DNA from: Acidobacteriaceae bacterium
Lineage (GTDB): Bacteria > Acidobacteriota > Terriglobia > Terriglobales > Acidobacteriaceae
Length of the DNA: 64,000 nucleotides
Assembly: GCA_003132445.1 (NCBI GenBank)
Contig: PKXU01000198.1
Coordinates: 1 to 64,000 of the forward strand
Reading direction: 5' to 3'
Part shown: positions 28,758 to 37,018 of the stretch, piece after piece
How positions within the stretch are numbered: position 1 is the first letter of the stretch
Layout of the letters: each line of letters begins with the position of its first letter
Made by a program: the position numbers and the translations under genes
The notes under the pieces: model-generated
Database searches by the model: none
Told to the model about the DNA's origin: nothing
The model's input: only the letters and a program-made list of their open reading frames with translations

Positions 28758-30632
28758 GTGCATTTCCAGATCGACCCGCAATCAAAGATCGGAATCCAGG
28801 AGCACAAACTCGTTACCAAACAACTTATGCCTGCTGACATCGGAACTGGCTATCGTTCGGAACTCGACGACAAGAGAATTTTTTATAACCGCTTTCTGCT
28901 GATCGTGGCCGGTCTCGGTGGTCTGCTTTATGGCGTGGACGTCGGCATCATTGCCGGCGCTCTACCGTACCTAGAAGCGACCTCGGGCCTCAATGCCGGC
29001 CAGCTCTCCATCGTCGTTGCCGCCGTGCTGCTAGGCAGCGTCATTTCGACCTTGTTCGCTGGATTGCTGGCGGATTGGATGGGACGCAAATCGCTGATGG
29101 CGCTGAGCGGCGTCATGTTTGTGATCAGCATTCCAATGATCGCGTTATCGCACGGCTACGGACCGCTGGTTTTCGGCCGGTTGTTGCAAGGCGTCAGTGC
29201 GGGATTAATCGGGGTAGTCGTTCCGCTCTATCTGGCCGAGTGTTTGACGGCCTCGAGTCGTGGCAAAGGTACCGGCATTTTTCAATGGCTGCTGACCCTG
29301 GGACTGGTCATCGCGGCCGCGCTCGGACTTTACTTCAGCTTTCGGGTCGATCAGGTGGCGAAACTCGGCGATGCGGCACGGCTGCTTGATTTCAAGAATC
29401 AAGCCTGGCGCGGAATTTTCTGGGTTTCGCTGCCGCCGGGGATTCTATTTGTGATCGGCAGCCTGATGGTGGCAGAGTCGCCGCGGTGGCTGCTGCGCCG
29501 CAGAAAAAAAGATGCCGCCTATGCCGCGTTGTTGCGCTCGCGCACGACCGAGCAGGCCGATCTGGAACTGCGCGAGATGGAAGATGGGATTGCCGCCGAG
29601 AAAACGAAAGCTGGTTCCGGCACGCTAAAGAGAGAATCGCTGCTGCGGCGCAAGTATGTGATCCCATTCATTCTCGCCTGCATCATTCTCGCCTGCAATC
29701 AGGCGACCGGAATTAACTCGATCATCGGCTACAACGCCGACATCCTGCTGCAGAGCGGCCTCTCGGATTTCGCGGCGCATTGGGGTTATTTCATTTTTCA
29801 GTGCATCAATTTCTCGGTCACTTTGGCAGGGGTCATGCTGGTCGATCGCAAGGGTCGCAAATTTCTCTTGGCGATGGGCACTGGCGGCATCATCCTGTCG
29901 CTCGCCTGCACCGGCTTTCTCTTCCTGGGGAATGAAAAACGTCGGGTGGATGTGTCCTCAGCCGTGCAATCCAGAGTGAGCACCGATCAGAAACTCGCTT
30001 TGACGTATACGCCCGGGCTGGCCGACCAGTTTTTGGAGGAGGCCGGAAATGCGCCGGCGAATCGTTCGACTTCCTTGGTCGTGATTTATTCTTACGGTGA
30101 TTTTCGTGCGACCAGCCAGGTCGTGCGTTCGAACGACGAGGCCACTAAGCCGATCGACATCAAGCGTGAAGAGAGCATCCCTGCGAATAAAGTCGTGGCA
30201 TTCTTCTCCAACCCATTCGGGAACCTCGACGCCGCGCGGACAGCGCCGCTTCGCATCGAAAATGCCTTGATCAACCCGGTACCCGGGTCGCGCAACGGCT
30301 GGATGGTCGCCCTGACCCTGTTTATTTTCATGGCGTTTTATGCTGTGGGGCCGGGCGTTTGCGTCTGGCTGGCGCTTTCGGAACTGATGCCCACGCGCAT
30401 CCGCTCCAACGGCATGAGCATTGCACTGTTGTTGAATCAGGGCGTGGCCACGACCATTGCTGCCGTCTTTCTGCCCACCGTCGGCAAGTATGGATATTCC
30501 ACCATGTTCTTCGGCTTTGCCGCGTGTACTGTGATTTATTTCATTACGGCAACGTGGTTCCTGCCTGAAACCAAGGGCAAGACGCTGGAAGAAATTGAGG
30601 CTCATTTCGAAGGTGCGACCGTCGGAAAGTAG
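28758..30632 (+). CDS. MFS sugar-porter family transporter with a large extra loop
   Basis: A 624-residue transporter of the sugar porter (SP) family. It shows FLLIVAGLGGLLYGVDVGIIAGALPYL in TM1, DWMGRKSLM in the first A-loop, VPLYLAECLTASSRGKGTGIFQWLLTLG, NQATGINSIIGYNADILLQ for TM7, VDRKGRKFLL and the end PETKGKTLEEIE. Between TM9 (GIILSLACTGFLFLG) and TM10 (NGWMVALTLFIFMAFYAVGPG) lies a hydrophilic segment of about 115 residues, which is not usual. GTG at 28758 is the longest start; ATG at 28827 (MPADIGTGYRSELDDKRIFYN) is an alternative. Neither has a clear Shine-Dalgarno. Confidence 0.88.
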   Translation: MHFQIDPQSKIGIQEHKLVTKQLMPADIGTGYRSELDDKRIFYNRFLLIVAGLGGLLYGVDVGIIAGALPYLEATSGLNAGQLSIVVAAVLLGSVISTLFAGLLADWMGRKSLMALSGVMFVISIPMIALSHGYGPLVFGRLLQGVSAGLIGVVVPLYLAECLTASSRGKGTGIFQWLLTLGLVIAAALGLYFSFRVDQVAKLGDAARLLDFKNQAWRGIFWVSLPPGILFVIGSLMVAESPRWLLRRRKKDAAYAALLRSRTTEQADLELREMEDGIAAEKTKAGSGTLKRESLLRRKYVIPFILACIILACNQATGINSIIGYNADILLQSGLSDFAAHWGYFIFQCINFSVTLAGVMLVDRKGRKFLLAMGTGGIILSLACTGFLFLGNEKRRVDVSSAVQSRVSTDQKLALTYTPGLADQFLEEAGNAPANRSTSLVVIYSYGDFRATSQVVRSNDEATKPIDIKREESIPANKVVAFFSNPFGNLDAARTAPLRIENALINPVPGSRNGWMVALTLFIFMAFYAVGPGVCVWLALSELMPTRIRSNGMSIALLLNQGVATTIAAVFLPTVGKYGYSTMFFGFAACTVIYFITATWFLPETKGKTLEEIEAHFEGATVGK

Positions 30633-30678
30633 CGCCGGTTTGCCCGTTGCACGGAAAATGATTTAGTCTCAGCCCCAG

Positions 30679-31827
30679 ATGACTCCTACTGACCAGAAAA
30701 ATAGAGCTGCCGACAAGAAACACTCTCCTGCCATGCTGCGGGAAATCTATGAACAGCCCGCAGCCATCGCCAAGACCGTCGAGAAGCACCTGAGGAATGA
30801 CATCATTTTTCCCGGCGAACTGCACGCCATTGAAAGCGCGCTGCTCACTTTCGAAAAGCTGATTATCGCCGCCAGTGGATCGAGCCGGCACGCGGGATTG
30901 GCGGGCGAGATTATGATCGAGGACTTTTCTGGAGTGGCCGTCGATGTGGAGTATGCCAGCGAATATTGCTATCGCTCAACCCACGCCTCCGTCGAGCCGA
31001 TCGTGATGGTCATTACGCAATCAGGAGAGACCGCGGACACGATTGCGGCGCAACGCGAAGCATTGACTCGCGGCGTAAAGACCGTTGCCATCTCCAACGT
31101 TCCCGACACCACTATTGTGCGCGAAGCCAGCGCCGCCCTGATCTCTGGCGCGGGCCCGGAACTCTCCATTCCGGCAACGAAGAGTTTTACTACGCAGCTG
31201 ACCATTCTCTACCTGATGGCGTTGTTCCTGGCGCGCAAACGCGGGCGCATGACATCAGAAGTGACGCGCTCTTATCTGCAGCGGTTGATGCGGCTTCCTG
31301 AAGCGATTGAACAGCAACTCGCCACCTGGGACGCTCTTGCCGAAGAATTTGGGAGGGTGCATTTCAAGGCGGAAAAGTTTCTGTATCTCGGCCGTGGCGT
31401 GCATTACGCAATCGCTCGCGAAGGCGCGCTCAAGCTTAAAGAAATTTCTTACGCGCATGCGGAAGGATATCCGGCGGGCGAACTGAAGCATGGCCCTAAC
31501 GCGCTGGTGGACGAAAAACTTCCCGTGGTGGTGCTCGCGACCTGCGATCATCGCGATCCCGATTCAGTCTTGCGTTACCGTCGCACGCTCGACGTTATGA
31601 AGGAAGTAAGATCGCGGCGCGGACCGCTGGTTGCGGTTGCCACCGAGGGCGACGACGAGGTTGGAACCATTGCCGACCACGTCTTCCACGTTCCCGCAGC
31701 CCCGGAATTGCTGTTGCCCATCGTCGAAGTAATTCCGCTGCAACTTTTTGCTTATCACGTCGCCGTGAACAAGGGATATGACGTGGACCATCCGCGAAAT
31801 CTGGTGAAGGCGGTGGTGACCGAGTAG
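30679..31827 (+). CDS. Stand-alone SIS protein resembling the GlmS isomerase domain
   Basis: A 382-residue sugar isomerase-type protein with two SIS domains. It matches the C-terminal part of glucosamine-6-phosphate synthase: AASGSSRHAGLAGEIM, TQSGETADTIAAQREA, ATKSFTTQLT, GRGVHYAIAREGALKLKEISYAHAEGYPAGELKHGPNALVDE, and the terminal HPRNLVKAVVTE. The N-terminal glutaminase of GlmS is absent, so it cannot take ammonia from glutamine. It might deaminate or isomerise amino sugars with free ammonia, as inferred for similar truncated GlmS/AgaS proteins. It starts 46 bp after the sugar transporter and probably shares its transcript. Confidence 0.85.
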   Translation: MTPTDQKNRAADKKHSPAMLREIYEQPAAIAKTVEKHLRNDIIFPGELHAIESALLTFEKLIIAASGSSRHAGLAGEIMIEDFSGVAVDVEYASEYCYRSTHASVEPIVMVITQSGETADTIAAQREALTRGVKTVAISNVPDTTIVREASAALISGAGPELSIPATKSFTTQLTILYLMALFLARKRGRMTSEVTRSYLQRLMRLPEAIEQQLATWDALAEEFGRVHFKAEKFLYLGRGVHYAIAREGALKLKEISYAHAEGYPAGELKHGPNALVDEKLPVVVLATCDHRDPDSVLRYRRTLDVMKEVRSRRGPLVAVATEGDDEVGTIADHVFHVPAAPELLLPIVEVIPLQLFAYHVAVNKGYDVDHPRNLVKAVVTE

Positions 31828-31886
31828 GCACTGGAAATCGCCGCAAAGGACTATAGATATTGCGGAAGACGGTTCGATACCGTCTG

Positions 31887-32573
31887 TTACGGCTGCGAGG
31901 GGCTAATCGGCTGAACGCCACCCCGACACAAGGCGAAGCATATCAACACTCCGATGCCCACTGCGCCCGCACCAACCGCCCAAGGAGAATTCAAGCTCGG
32001 GCCGTCCGCTGGAGACGCGGGCAAAGTTTTCTCCGCTCCGCATTTGTCGTCGCGCGACTTCTGTTCGCCTTCGAGCACGGTGAGCCGGATTGAAGGCGAG
32101 TGCTTGACCAGTTCCAGCTTACTCCCGCCAGAGTTGATGTCCACATTGCTCTTGATCGCCGACACGGTCACCTTGCCGTCAACGTCGGCGACCTCGTAGT
32201 GAGTCCAGTCCGCCGTGTTCTGGGGCACCACCACAAGGCAGCCTACTCGTACTCTTAACCCCCGAGTTGTATTCACCGATAGCCCACCGTGTTCGAGAAC
32301 CAATTCGTCGCCTTCAAACTGAACCAGGGTTTGTGAATTGATGTTGACGGCAGAGCCGCTGGCTTCAATCCGGGCGACCGCAGTTTGCTGAGTTTCAATT
32401 AGATCGCCGGAGAACAAGACTGTAGAAGTAGGGGGAGGAGTTCGATTCACCAGCACGCCGCTACCGTCGCTGCGCAGCACGGCACCGGCGTTGTCCGCCA
32501 GCATAAACGCGGACAAAAGCGCAATCACGGGAAGAAGAATAAATTGACGCCATTTGAACAAATTTCGCACCAA
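31887..32573 (-). CDS. FecR-like periplasmic protein with C-terminal anchor
   Basis: A 228-residue exported protein. The N-terminus has a hydrophobic signal segment (FILLPVIALLSAFMLADNAGA). The middle is a beta-rich FecR-like domain (LFSGDLIETQQTAVARIEASGSAVNINSQTLVQFEGDELVLEHGGLSVNTTRGLRVRVGCLVVVP). A second hydrophobic stretch near the end (WAVGAGAVGIGVLICFALC) suggests a C-terminal membrane anchor. The start is TTG or GTG directly after an in-frame stop. A 183-bp gap upstream holds short repeats of the form tgcgcgaacag and nothing else. The role is unknown. Confidence 0.65.
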   Translation of the reverse strand: MVRNLFKWRQFILLPVIALLSAFMLADNAGAVLRSDGSGVLVNRTPPPTSTVLFSGDLIETQQTAVARIEASGSAVNINSQTLVQFEGDELVLEHGGLSVNTTRGLRVRVGCLVVVPQNTADWTHYEVADVDGKVTVSAIKSNVDINSGGSKLELVKHSPSIRLTVLEGEQKSRDDKCGAEKTLPASPADGPSLNSPWAVGAGAVGIGVLICFALCRGGVQPISPSQP

Positions 32574-32756
32574 AATTTATATGAACATTGTTTGCGCGAA
32601 CAGGCCTGCGCGAACAGATTTGAGCGCATCAAGCCTGCACGAACAGTCCGCACGAATATGACGACTAAAGATTAGCCTGCGGTGTGTGGGTGGGCTAGTG
32701 GCTGATTTGGTCCCCGAGGAAGTGCGCGCGAATGCAACTGACGAACTTTTTGATTC

Positions 32757-34223
32757 TTAAGCGCGCGCGAAGTCAATGTATCCCTTTTGCACGTCGGTAC
32801 GAATTAATTTGACGCGCAATTTATCGCCAACGTCGAGTCCTTGCGCGCCTTGCGCCAGCAATCCTTCCAGGCGTGGCTGGGAGACGCGGACGAAAGTTCC
32901 ATGCTCGGTCGCTCCGGTCACGATCGCGTCGAATACTTCGCCGATGCGGTGCTGCATGGCAATCGCCGCCAGGCGCTTGGCCATGTCCCGCTCAACTTTT
33001 TTGGCTGCATCTTCTTTTTGCGTGCAGTTGGCCGCAATGGCCGTCAGTTCTGCATCGGAGTAAGGATTCTTCTGGGCTGCGAGCGTGGCCTTAATCAGGC
33101 GTTGAGTAACCATGTCGACAAAACGACGGTTCGGCGCTGTCGAGTGCGTGTAATCCTGGACCGCCAGACCGAAGTGTCCGGGGGCAACTTCGCCGGGACG
33201 TTCGAGAACATACTCGCCGGGTCCGATGAGTTTAATCACTGCGAGAGAAAGATCCGCGAAATGATCGGGATCCGCGGCTTGGCGGCGCAGCAGAAAATCG
33301 TTGAGAGCCTTGGAGTCGGGCTGGGCGGGGAGCTTATCGCCTTTGGTCGCGGCCAACTGCACAATGCGGTCCCAGCGCTTGGGGGTGCGCACGATGCGAC
33401 GCATGGATGAAACGTCCTCAAGCATACGGGCTACAACGCCGTTGGCGGCAACCATGAAGTCTTCGATCAATTCCGTGGCGAGGTTCTTCTGCTGTTTCAC
33501 CACGTCGACAACCTGACCGTTCAACATTAAAGGCTGGAGTTCGTCGCTCTCCAGGGTGAGCGCCCCGTGCTGGAAGCGCTGGTTTCTCAACTTCTGTGCG
33601 ACTTCTTCCTGCAATTTCAATTGCGCCTGCAGATCGCTGGACGACGCGATCTTCGGCGGCGCGGCCGATTTCCCTTCCAGCCATACGCCCGACGAGTTGT
33701 ATTGCAGTTGAGCTTTGTTGCGGACAACGGCGCGATACACGCTGGGCGATTTCAGGCTGCCACTGGGATCGACCACGAATTCAATCACGACGCTTAGACA
33801 GTCCTGATTTTCAAGAAGAGAAGTCAGTCCCGTGGATAGTTCTTCTGGCAGCATGGGGAAGTTGCGAACTCCGGCATAAACAGTTGTAGTTTCGCGCGCT
33901 GCGTGTTGATCGATGGCAGTGTTCTTGGGGACGAAGGCGTCGACGTCGGCAATGCCGATCATGATCTTTACATCGCCATTGGGCAGGCTTTCGGCGACTT
34001 CGATCTGATCGAGATCGCGCGAAGTGTCGTTGTCTATGGACGACCAGAGCAGATTGCGCAGATCCCGAATATCGCTGGTGGGGCCGACTTTCGGCGGATG
34101 ATTTTTAAGTTCTGCAACCTGCTGCAATGCTTGCGAAGGAAACTCAGGCTGAAAACCACGCTGCTGCATGACTTCTTTTGCTGTGGCTTGCAGATCAGGA
34201 TGCGAAGGATTGGCGTCGTGCAT
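32757..34223 (-). CDS. RNB-domain (RNase II/R-like) ribonuclease, short form
   Basis: A 488-residue 3'-5' exoribonuclease. The RNB active site is present: SIDNDTSRDLDQIEVAE contains the metal-binding Asp cluster, followed by IMIGIADVDAFVPKNTAIDQHA, PMLPEELSTGLTSL and the late HFGLAVQDYTHSTAPNRRFVDMVTQRL. An S1-like beta barrel ends the protein (IGEVFDAIVTGATEHGTFVRVSQPRLEGLL). It lacks the N-terminal cold-shock domains of RNase II and R, which explains the smaller size. The ATG follows a GGGGG run closely. The start is preceded by the MITE-like element at 34297. Confidence 0.9.
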   Translation of the reverse strand: MHDANPSHPDLQATAKEVMQQRGFQPEFPSQALQQVAELKNHPPKVGPTSDIRDLRNLLWSSIDNDTSRDLDQIEVAESLPNGDVKIMIGIADVDAFVPKNTAIDQHAARETTTVYAGVRNFPMLPEELSTGLTSLLENQDCLSVVIEFVVDPSGSLKSPSVYRAVVRNKAQLQYNSSGVWLEGKSAAPPKIASSSDLQAQLKLQEEVAQKLRNQRFQHGALTLESDELQPLMLNGQVVDVVKQQKNLATELIEDFMVAANGVVARMLEDVSSMRRIVRTPKRWDRIVQLAATKGDKLPAQPDSKALNDFLLRRQAADPDHFADLSLAVIKLIGPGEYVLERPGEVAPGHFGLAVQDYTHSTAPNRRFVDMVTQRLIKATLAAQKNPYSDAELTAIAANCTQKEDAAKKVERDMAKRLAAIAMQHRIGEVFDAIVTGATEHGTFVRVSQPRLEGLLAQGAQGLDVGDKLRVKLIRTDVQKGYIDFARA

Positions 34224-34296
34224 GAACCCCCGTTGCGATAGTGAGATAGGTCAGGCTACCACGCGAACCATAAGGCGAGCGGGGATGTGGTACGAG

Positions 34297-34480
34297 GGTA
34301 GTGGCTCAGTTTTAATTTATTCTCCTACGAGGCGGTCATCCCGAAGCGCGGCGTACTTCAGCCGCGTGAGGGATCTCCCATAGATATAACCGATGGGAGA
34401 TCCTTCGTTCCGCCTGAAAAACGGCTGCACTCAGGATGACCCCGAGCTATCGGCCGAAAAATTCAAATTGAGCCACCACC
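34297..34480. mobile_element. MITE-like foldback element with terminal inverted repeats and 8-bp target duplication
   Basis: The left end GGTAGTGGCTCAGTTTTAATTT and the reverse complement of the right end GGTGGTGGCTCAATTTGAATTT differ at 3 of 22 positions. Directly outside, GGTACGAG occurs at 34289-34296 and again at 34481-34488, an exact 8-bp direct repeat as left by transposition. Inside are nested inverted repeats: GGTCATCC/GGATGACC (34334-34341 and 34434-34441) and GGATCTCCCAT/ATGGGAGATCC (34371-34381 and 34393-34403). No coding capacity is seen in 184 bp. Confidence 0.8.
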
Positions 34481-34514
34481 GGTACGAGAGTTGTGAAAAG
34501 AGGCCTGCACAGGT

Positions 34515-35018
34515 CTAGCTGCCGTGGAGACGCTCGATGTCGGCATTCGTATAGACGCGCGTGGCGTGGGGCGCGTGCGATTTCCAGAACGACGCAGTTT
34601 GACCGAGAGTGACTCCATAGCCGCGTTCGCGCAGCGACTGCACATTGGTCATTCCCCCAACGCCTGTGTCGACGATGCTCGGAGGCAGCTCTTTGGGCTC
34701 GGTAGAGACGAGTTCGATCACGCTGGGCATCGGATAACCGTAATAGATCGGGAGCAGATCGGGCTGGTTCTGAGGTTCCGGACTTGGGACGTAGGGCTGA
34801 TCGTCAACAACCGGTCCGATTTGGGGAAGGCTTGGAATGGGGGATAGTGGAGCGTCGAGCGAAAGGGTGGGCGGGACAATGGGCCGGGCCAGCACAGGCG
34901 AACCGGTCAATAAGTATTGCGGGCCGACGGGAAAGTTCGTGTCCTGGGCGGCGCTGATCCCGGTGCTAGCAGTGAGAACAAAAATTAACATTAACAACGA
35001 CAGACTGGCGAGACGCAT
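34515..35018 (-). CDS. Secreted proline-rich protein of unknown function
   Basis: A 167-residue protein with a clear signal peptide (LASLSLLMLIFVLTASTGISAAQ) and a Pro-rich mature part (VARPIVPPTLSLDAPLSPIPSLPQIGPVVDD..PSPEPQNQPDLLPIYYGYPMPSVIEL). A more folded C-terminus follows (GVGGMTNVQSLRERGYGVTLGQTASFWKSHAPHATRVYTNADIERLHG). GAGGAGG stands seven bases before the ATG. I do not recognise the family; it would be periplasmic or attached outside. Confidence 0.7.
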   Translation of the reverse strand: MRLASLSLLMLIFVLTASTGISAAQDTNFPVGPQYLLTGSPVLARPIVPPTLSLDAPLSPIPSLPQIGPVVDDQPYVPSPEPQNQPDLLPIYYGYPMPSVIELVSTEPKELPPSIVDTGVGGMTNVQSLRERGYGVTLGQTASFWKSHAPHATRVYTNADIERLHGS

Positions 35019-35266
35019 ACGATCCTCCTCAGGGCAAGACGCGACCTATTTCCTCGTCCTATTTCTTCGTCCTCTTTCTTCGCCCTCAGTGAATTATGAA
35101 CCTTTCACAATCGAATTGCCAAGGGCTTTAACCCGCCAAGGCAAGGTTGGGCGTGGGTTTTTACGGTATTGTGAAAGTTTAGGTTTAGGTGTTGCGAACT
35201 GAGGTCTTAGAACTGAATTTGATTCGCTTTCGAAGGCTTGGGCAGTCAGTTGCCGGCAGCGAAGTG

Positions 35267-35782
35267 TTAGTCGCACGTAGTTCCAGCAGAGGCGAGTCGT
35301 CGCGCGCGGCGGTTTGTACGAATCACGTAGAGCATGAAGAGAACTACCGCCAGGTTTCCGATGAACACGGCAGAACGCAATAGGGTCACACCGCGCATGA
35401 GTTCGCGTACTTCAAGAGGCAGTAACAGCGCACCGGAGATCAGCGCCACCCACTCGGCCCAGGTGCGACATCTCCACAGGCCATAGGCCTCGGTAAATCG
35501 CAGAGCCGCATACGCGAAGGCGAGGCGGGCCGCCGCCCACAGCCGCGCGTCGGTTACATTGTCGGCAAAGTCGAGAAAGAGCTGGGCAGAACGGCGATCG
35601 GTGCTGACGTGAAACAAAGCAAGAAGACTTTCGGCGTAGAGCCAGGCATCTTTATGAACCAGGGCAATCGCGCAGAATCCCATCACGATGACAAAACAGC
35701 CCTTGGAGAATTCCAGCAGGGCTACGGCTTGAAGCACTCGCCGCTGGCGACTGGGATGAGGCTTGGTGGCGGGCTGCGTCAT
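35267..35782 (-). CDS. DUF2127-family membrane protein
   Basis: A 171-residue inner-membrane protein with four helices. Signature stretches of DUF2127 are visible: LQAVALLEFSKGCFVIVMGFCAIALVHKD, AYAALRFTEAYGLWRCRTWAEWVALISGALLLPLEV, and LRSAVFIGNLAVVLFMLYVI. The function of the family is unknown. The 248 bp upstream of the previous gene contain a run of repeated ttcctcgtccta units and a 10-bp inverted repeat. Confidence 0.8.
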   Translation of the reverse strand: MTQPATKPHPSRQRRVLQAVALLEFSKGCFVIVMGFCAIALVHKDAWLYAESLLALFHVSTDRRSAQLFLDFADNVTDARLWAAARLAFAYAALRFTEAYGLWRCRTWAEWVALISGALLLPLEVRELMRGVTLLRSAVFIGNLAVVLFMLYVIRTNRRARRLASAGTTCD

Positions 35783-35933
35783 GAAGCTGGCAACGACTTA
35801 AGGCAGAGTATCACGCGCACGAACGATCGCACATGACGATCCGCTCGCGGCAATAACTCAGGACCGACGATTCACACCTTGGTAACTGGTGGGGAGCCGG
35901 CAAAAAATGTCACGATCAGGTCCGGAGATCGAT

Positions 35934-36968
35934 ATGCGAAGAATCATCGTAGCCGTGTGTGCGTTACTCGTCGTTGTGGCGGGTGCTTGGGTCGCGGGTG
36001 CGTGGGCTCAACAAACTGTTCATCGGATCGCCCAAACAACAACGGCGCAGGAAACAGCGGACATTTCCCAAACGCCGCGCCAAGCCTTAATCGAGATGTT
36101 TTTCAGCAAGACGCCGGGAGATTTCGTAAAGCATCTGCCCATGGCAACGCGTACAGCACTGGAAAAGTCGGGGAACCTCGCCGCGCTTCAGGGATATTCA
36201 TTGCTGGTGAGCCAACTTCAAACACAGACAAATTCATTGCAGACATTCGAGACTGGCCCGGTACTGTTCGTGACGGAAAATCAAAAAACGGGGCAGAAAG
36301 TTGAAGTCACGGTCGCGAGTGAGGCGATGCGCGGCGATCGGGATGACATTGAGCTGTCCGTCCGCGTTACCAAGAATAGTGGCGAAGCGCAACAGACGCC
36401 GTTCATGCCGCAGATGACTTTCTCGATGAAGCAGGAATCGCAGTTGTGGACGTTGAATGAGATTTCCGTAACCGTGCACGTGCCTTTGGCGGACCCAGAC
36501 TTCCTCAAAGCGATCACGGAAAAAATGAAACCCACGACAACCAGCGGATCTTTTGCGAGGCCCAGCGGGACGCCGGGACAGGCGCCGGGTCAGACTGCCG
36601 GCAGCGACACATTGGTGCTGGGCGCCATGCGAACAATTCTTACCGCTGAGGTCACTTACTTCAGCACTTATCCCACTGTTGGATTCACCTGCACGCTTTC
36701 CAATCTGGATGGATTTGGCGGCGGGCAGCCGAATGAGCATCAGGCGATGCTGATCAACAGCGGGCTGGCCAGCGGGAAGCGGTACGGATTCGTGTTCACG
36801 CTTTCAGGATGCGGTGGACCGCCCGCTACCAGTTTTCATCTTACAGCCGTGCCGAACGAAACTACGATTGGCAGAAAAGTGTTTTGTGCGGATCAGTCGG
36901 CGGTGATTCGGTCTTCCGACGACGGCAAAGCGGCCACGTGCATGGCCAGCGGGACGCCCGTGCAATAA
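35934..36968 (+). CDS. Exported protein with C-terminal pilin-like domain
   Basis: A 344-residue protein. The ATG at 35934 has GGAG eight bases upstream and begins a signal sequence (RRIIVAVCALLVVVAGAWVAGAWA), so it is preferred over the ORF-track start at 35889. The middle (about residues 40-190) is a mixed alpha/beta region of unknown fold. The last 115 residues resemble the globular half of Acidobacteria-type pilins: GAMRTILTAEVTYFSTYPTVGFTCTLSNLDG..GLASGKRYGFVFTLSGC..RKVFCADQSAVIRSSDDG. The same domain ends the zinc-ribbon protein at 39541. A Gly/Pro/Thr linker (ARPSGTPGQAPGQTAG) joins the parts. No prepilin leader is present. Confidence 0.65.
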   Translation: MRRIIVAVCALLVVVAGAWVAGAWAQQTVHRIAQTTTAQETADISQTPRQALIEMFFSKTPGDFVKHLPMATRTALEKSGNLAALQGYSLLVSQLQTQTNSLQTFETGPVLFVTENQKTGQKVEVTVASEAMRGDRDDIELSVRVTKNSGEAQQTPFMPQMTFSMKQESQLWTLNEISVTVHVPLADPDFLKAITEKMKPTTTSGSFARPSGTPGQAPGQTAGSDTLVLGAMRTILTAEVTYFSTYPTVGFTCTLSNLDGFGGGQPNEHQAMLINSGLASGKRYGFVFTLSGCGGPPATSFHLTAVPNETTIGRKVFCADQSAVIRSSDDGKAATCMASGTPVQ

Positions 36969-37018
36969 CAGATGTGCGAACTCGCCTCGTGAGGATGTGC
37001 TTCACCGCGTAGCGACGT

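Noticed and set aside
29958-30605. 215-residue minus-strand ORF opposite the MFS transporter
   Set aside because: Antisense shadow without recognisable features.
32580-32700. Tandem tgcgcgaacag units as a regulatory iteron
   Set aside because: Only two to three imperfect, unevenly spaced units without an adjacent replication or regulator gene.
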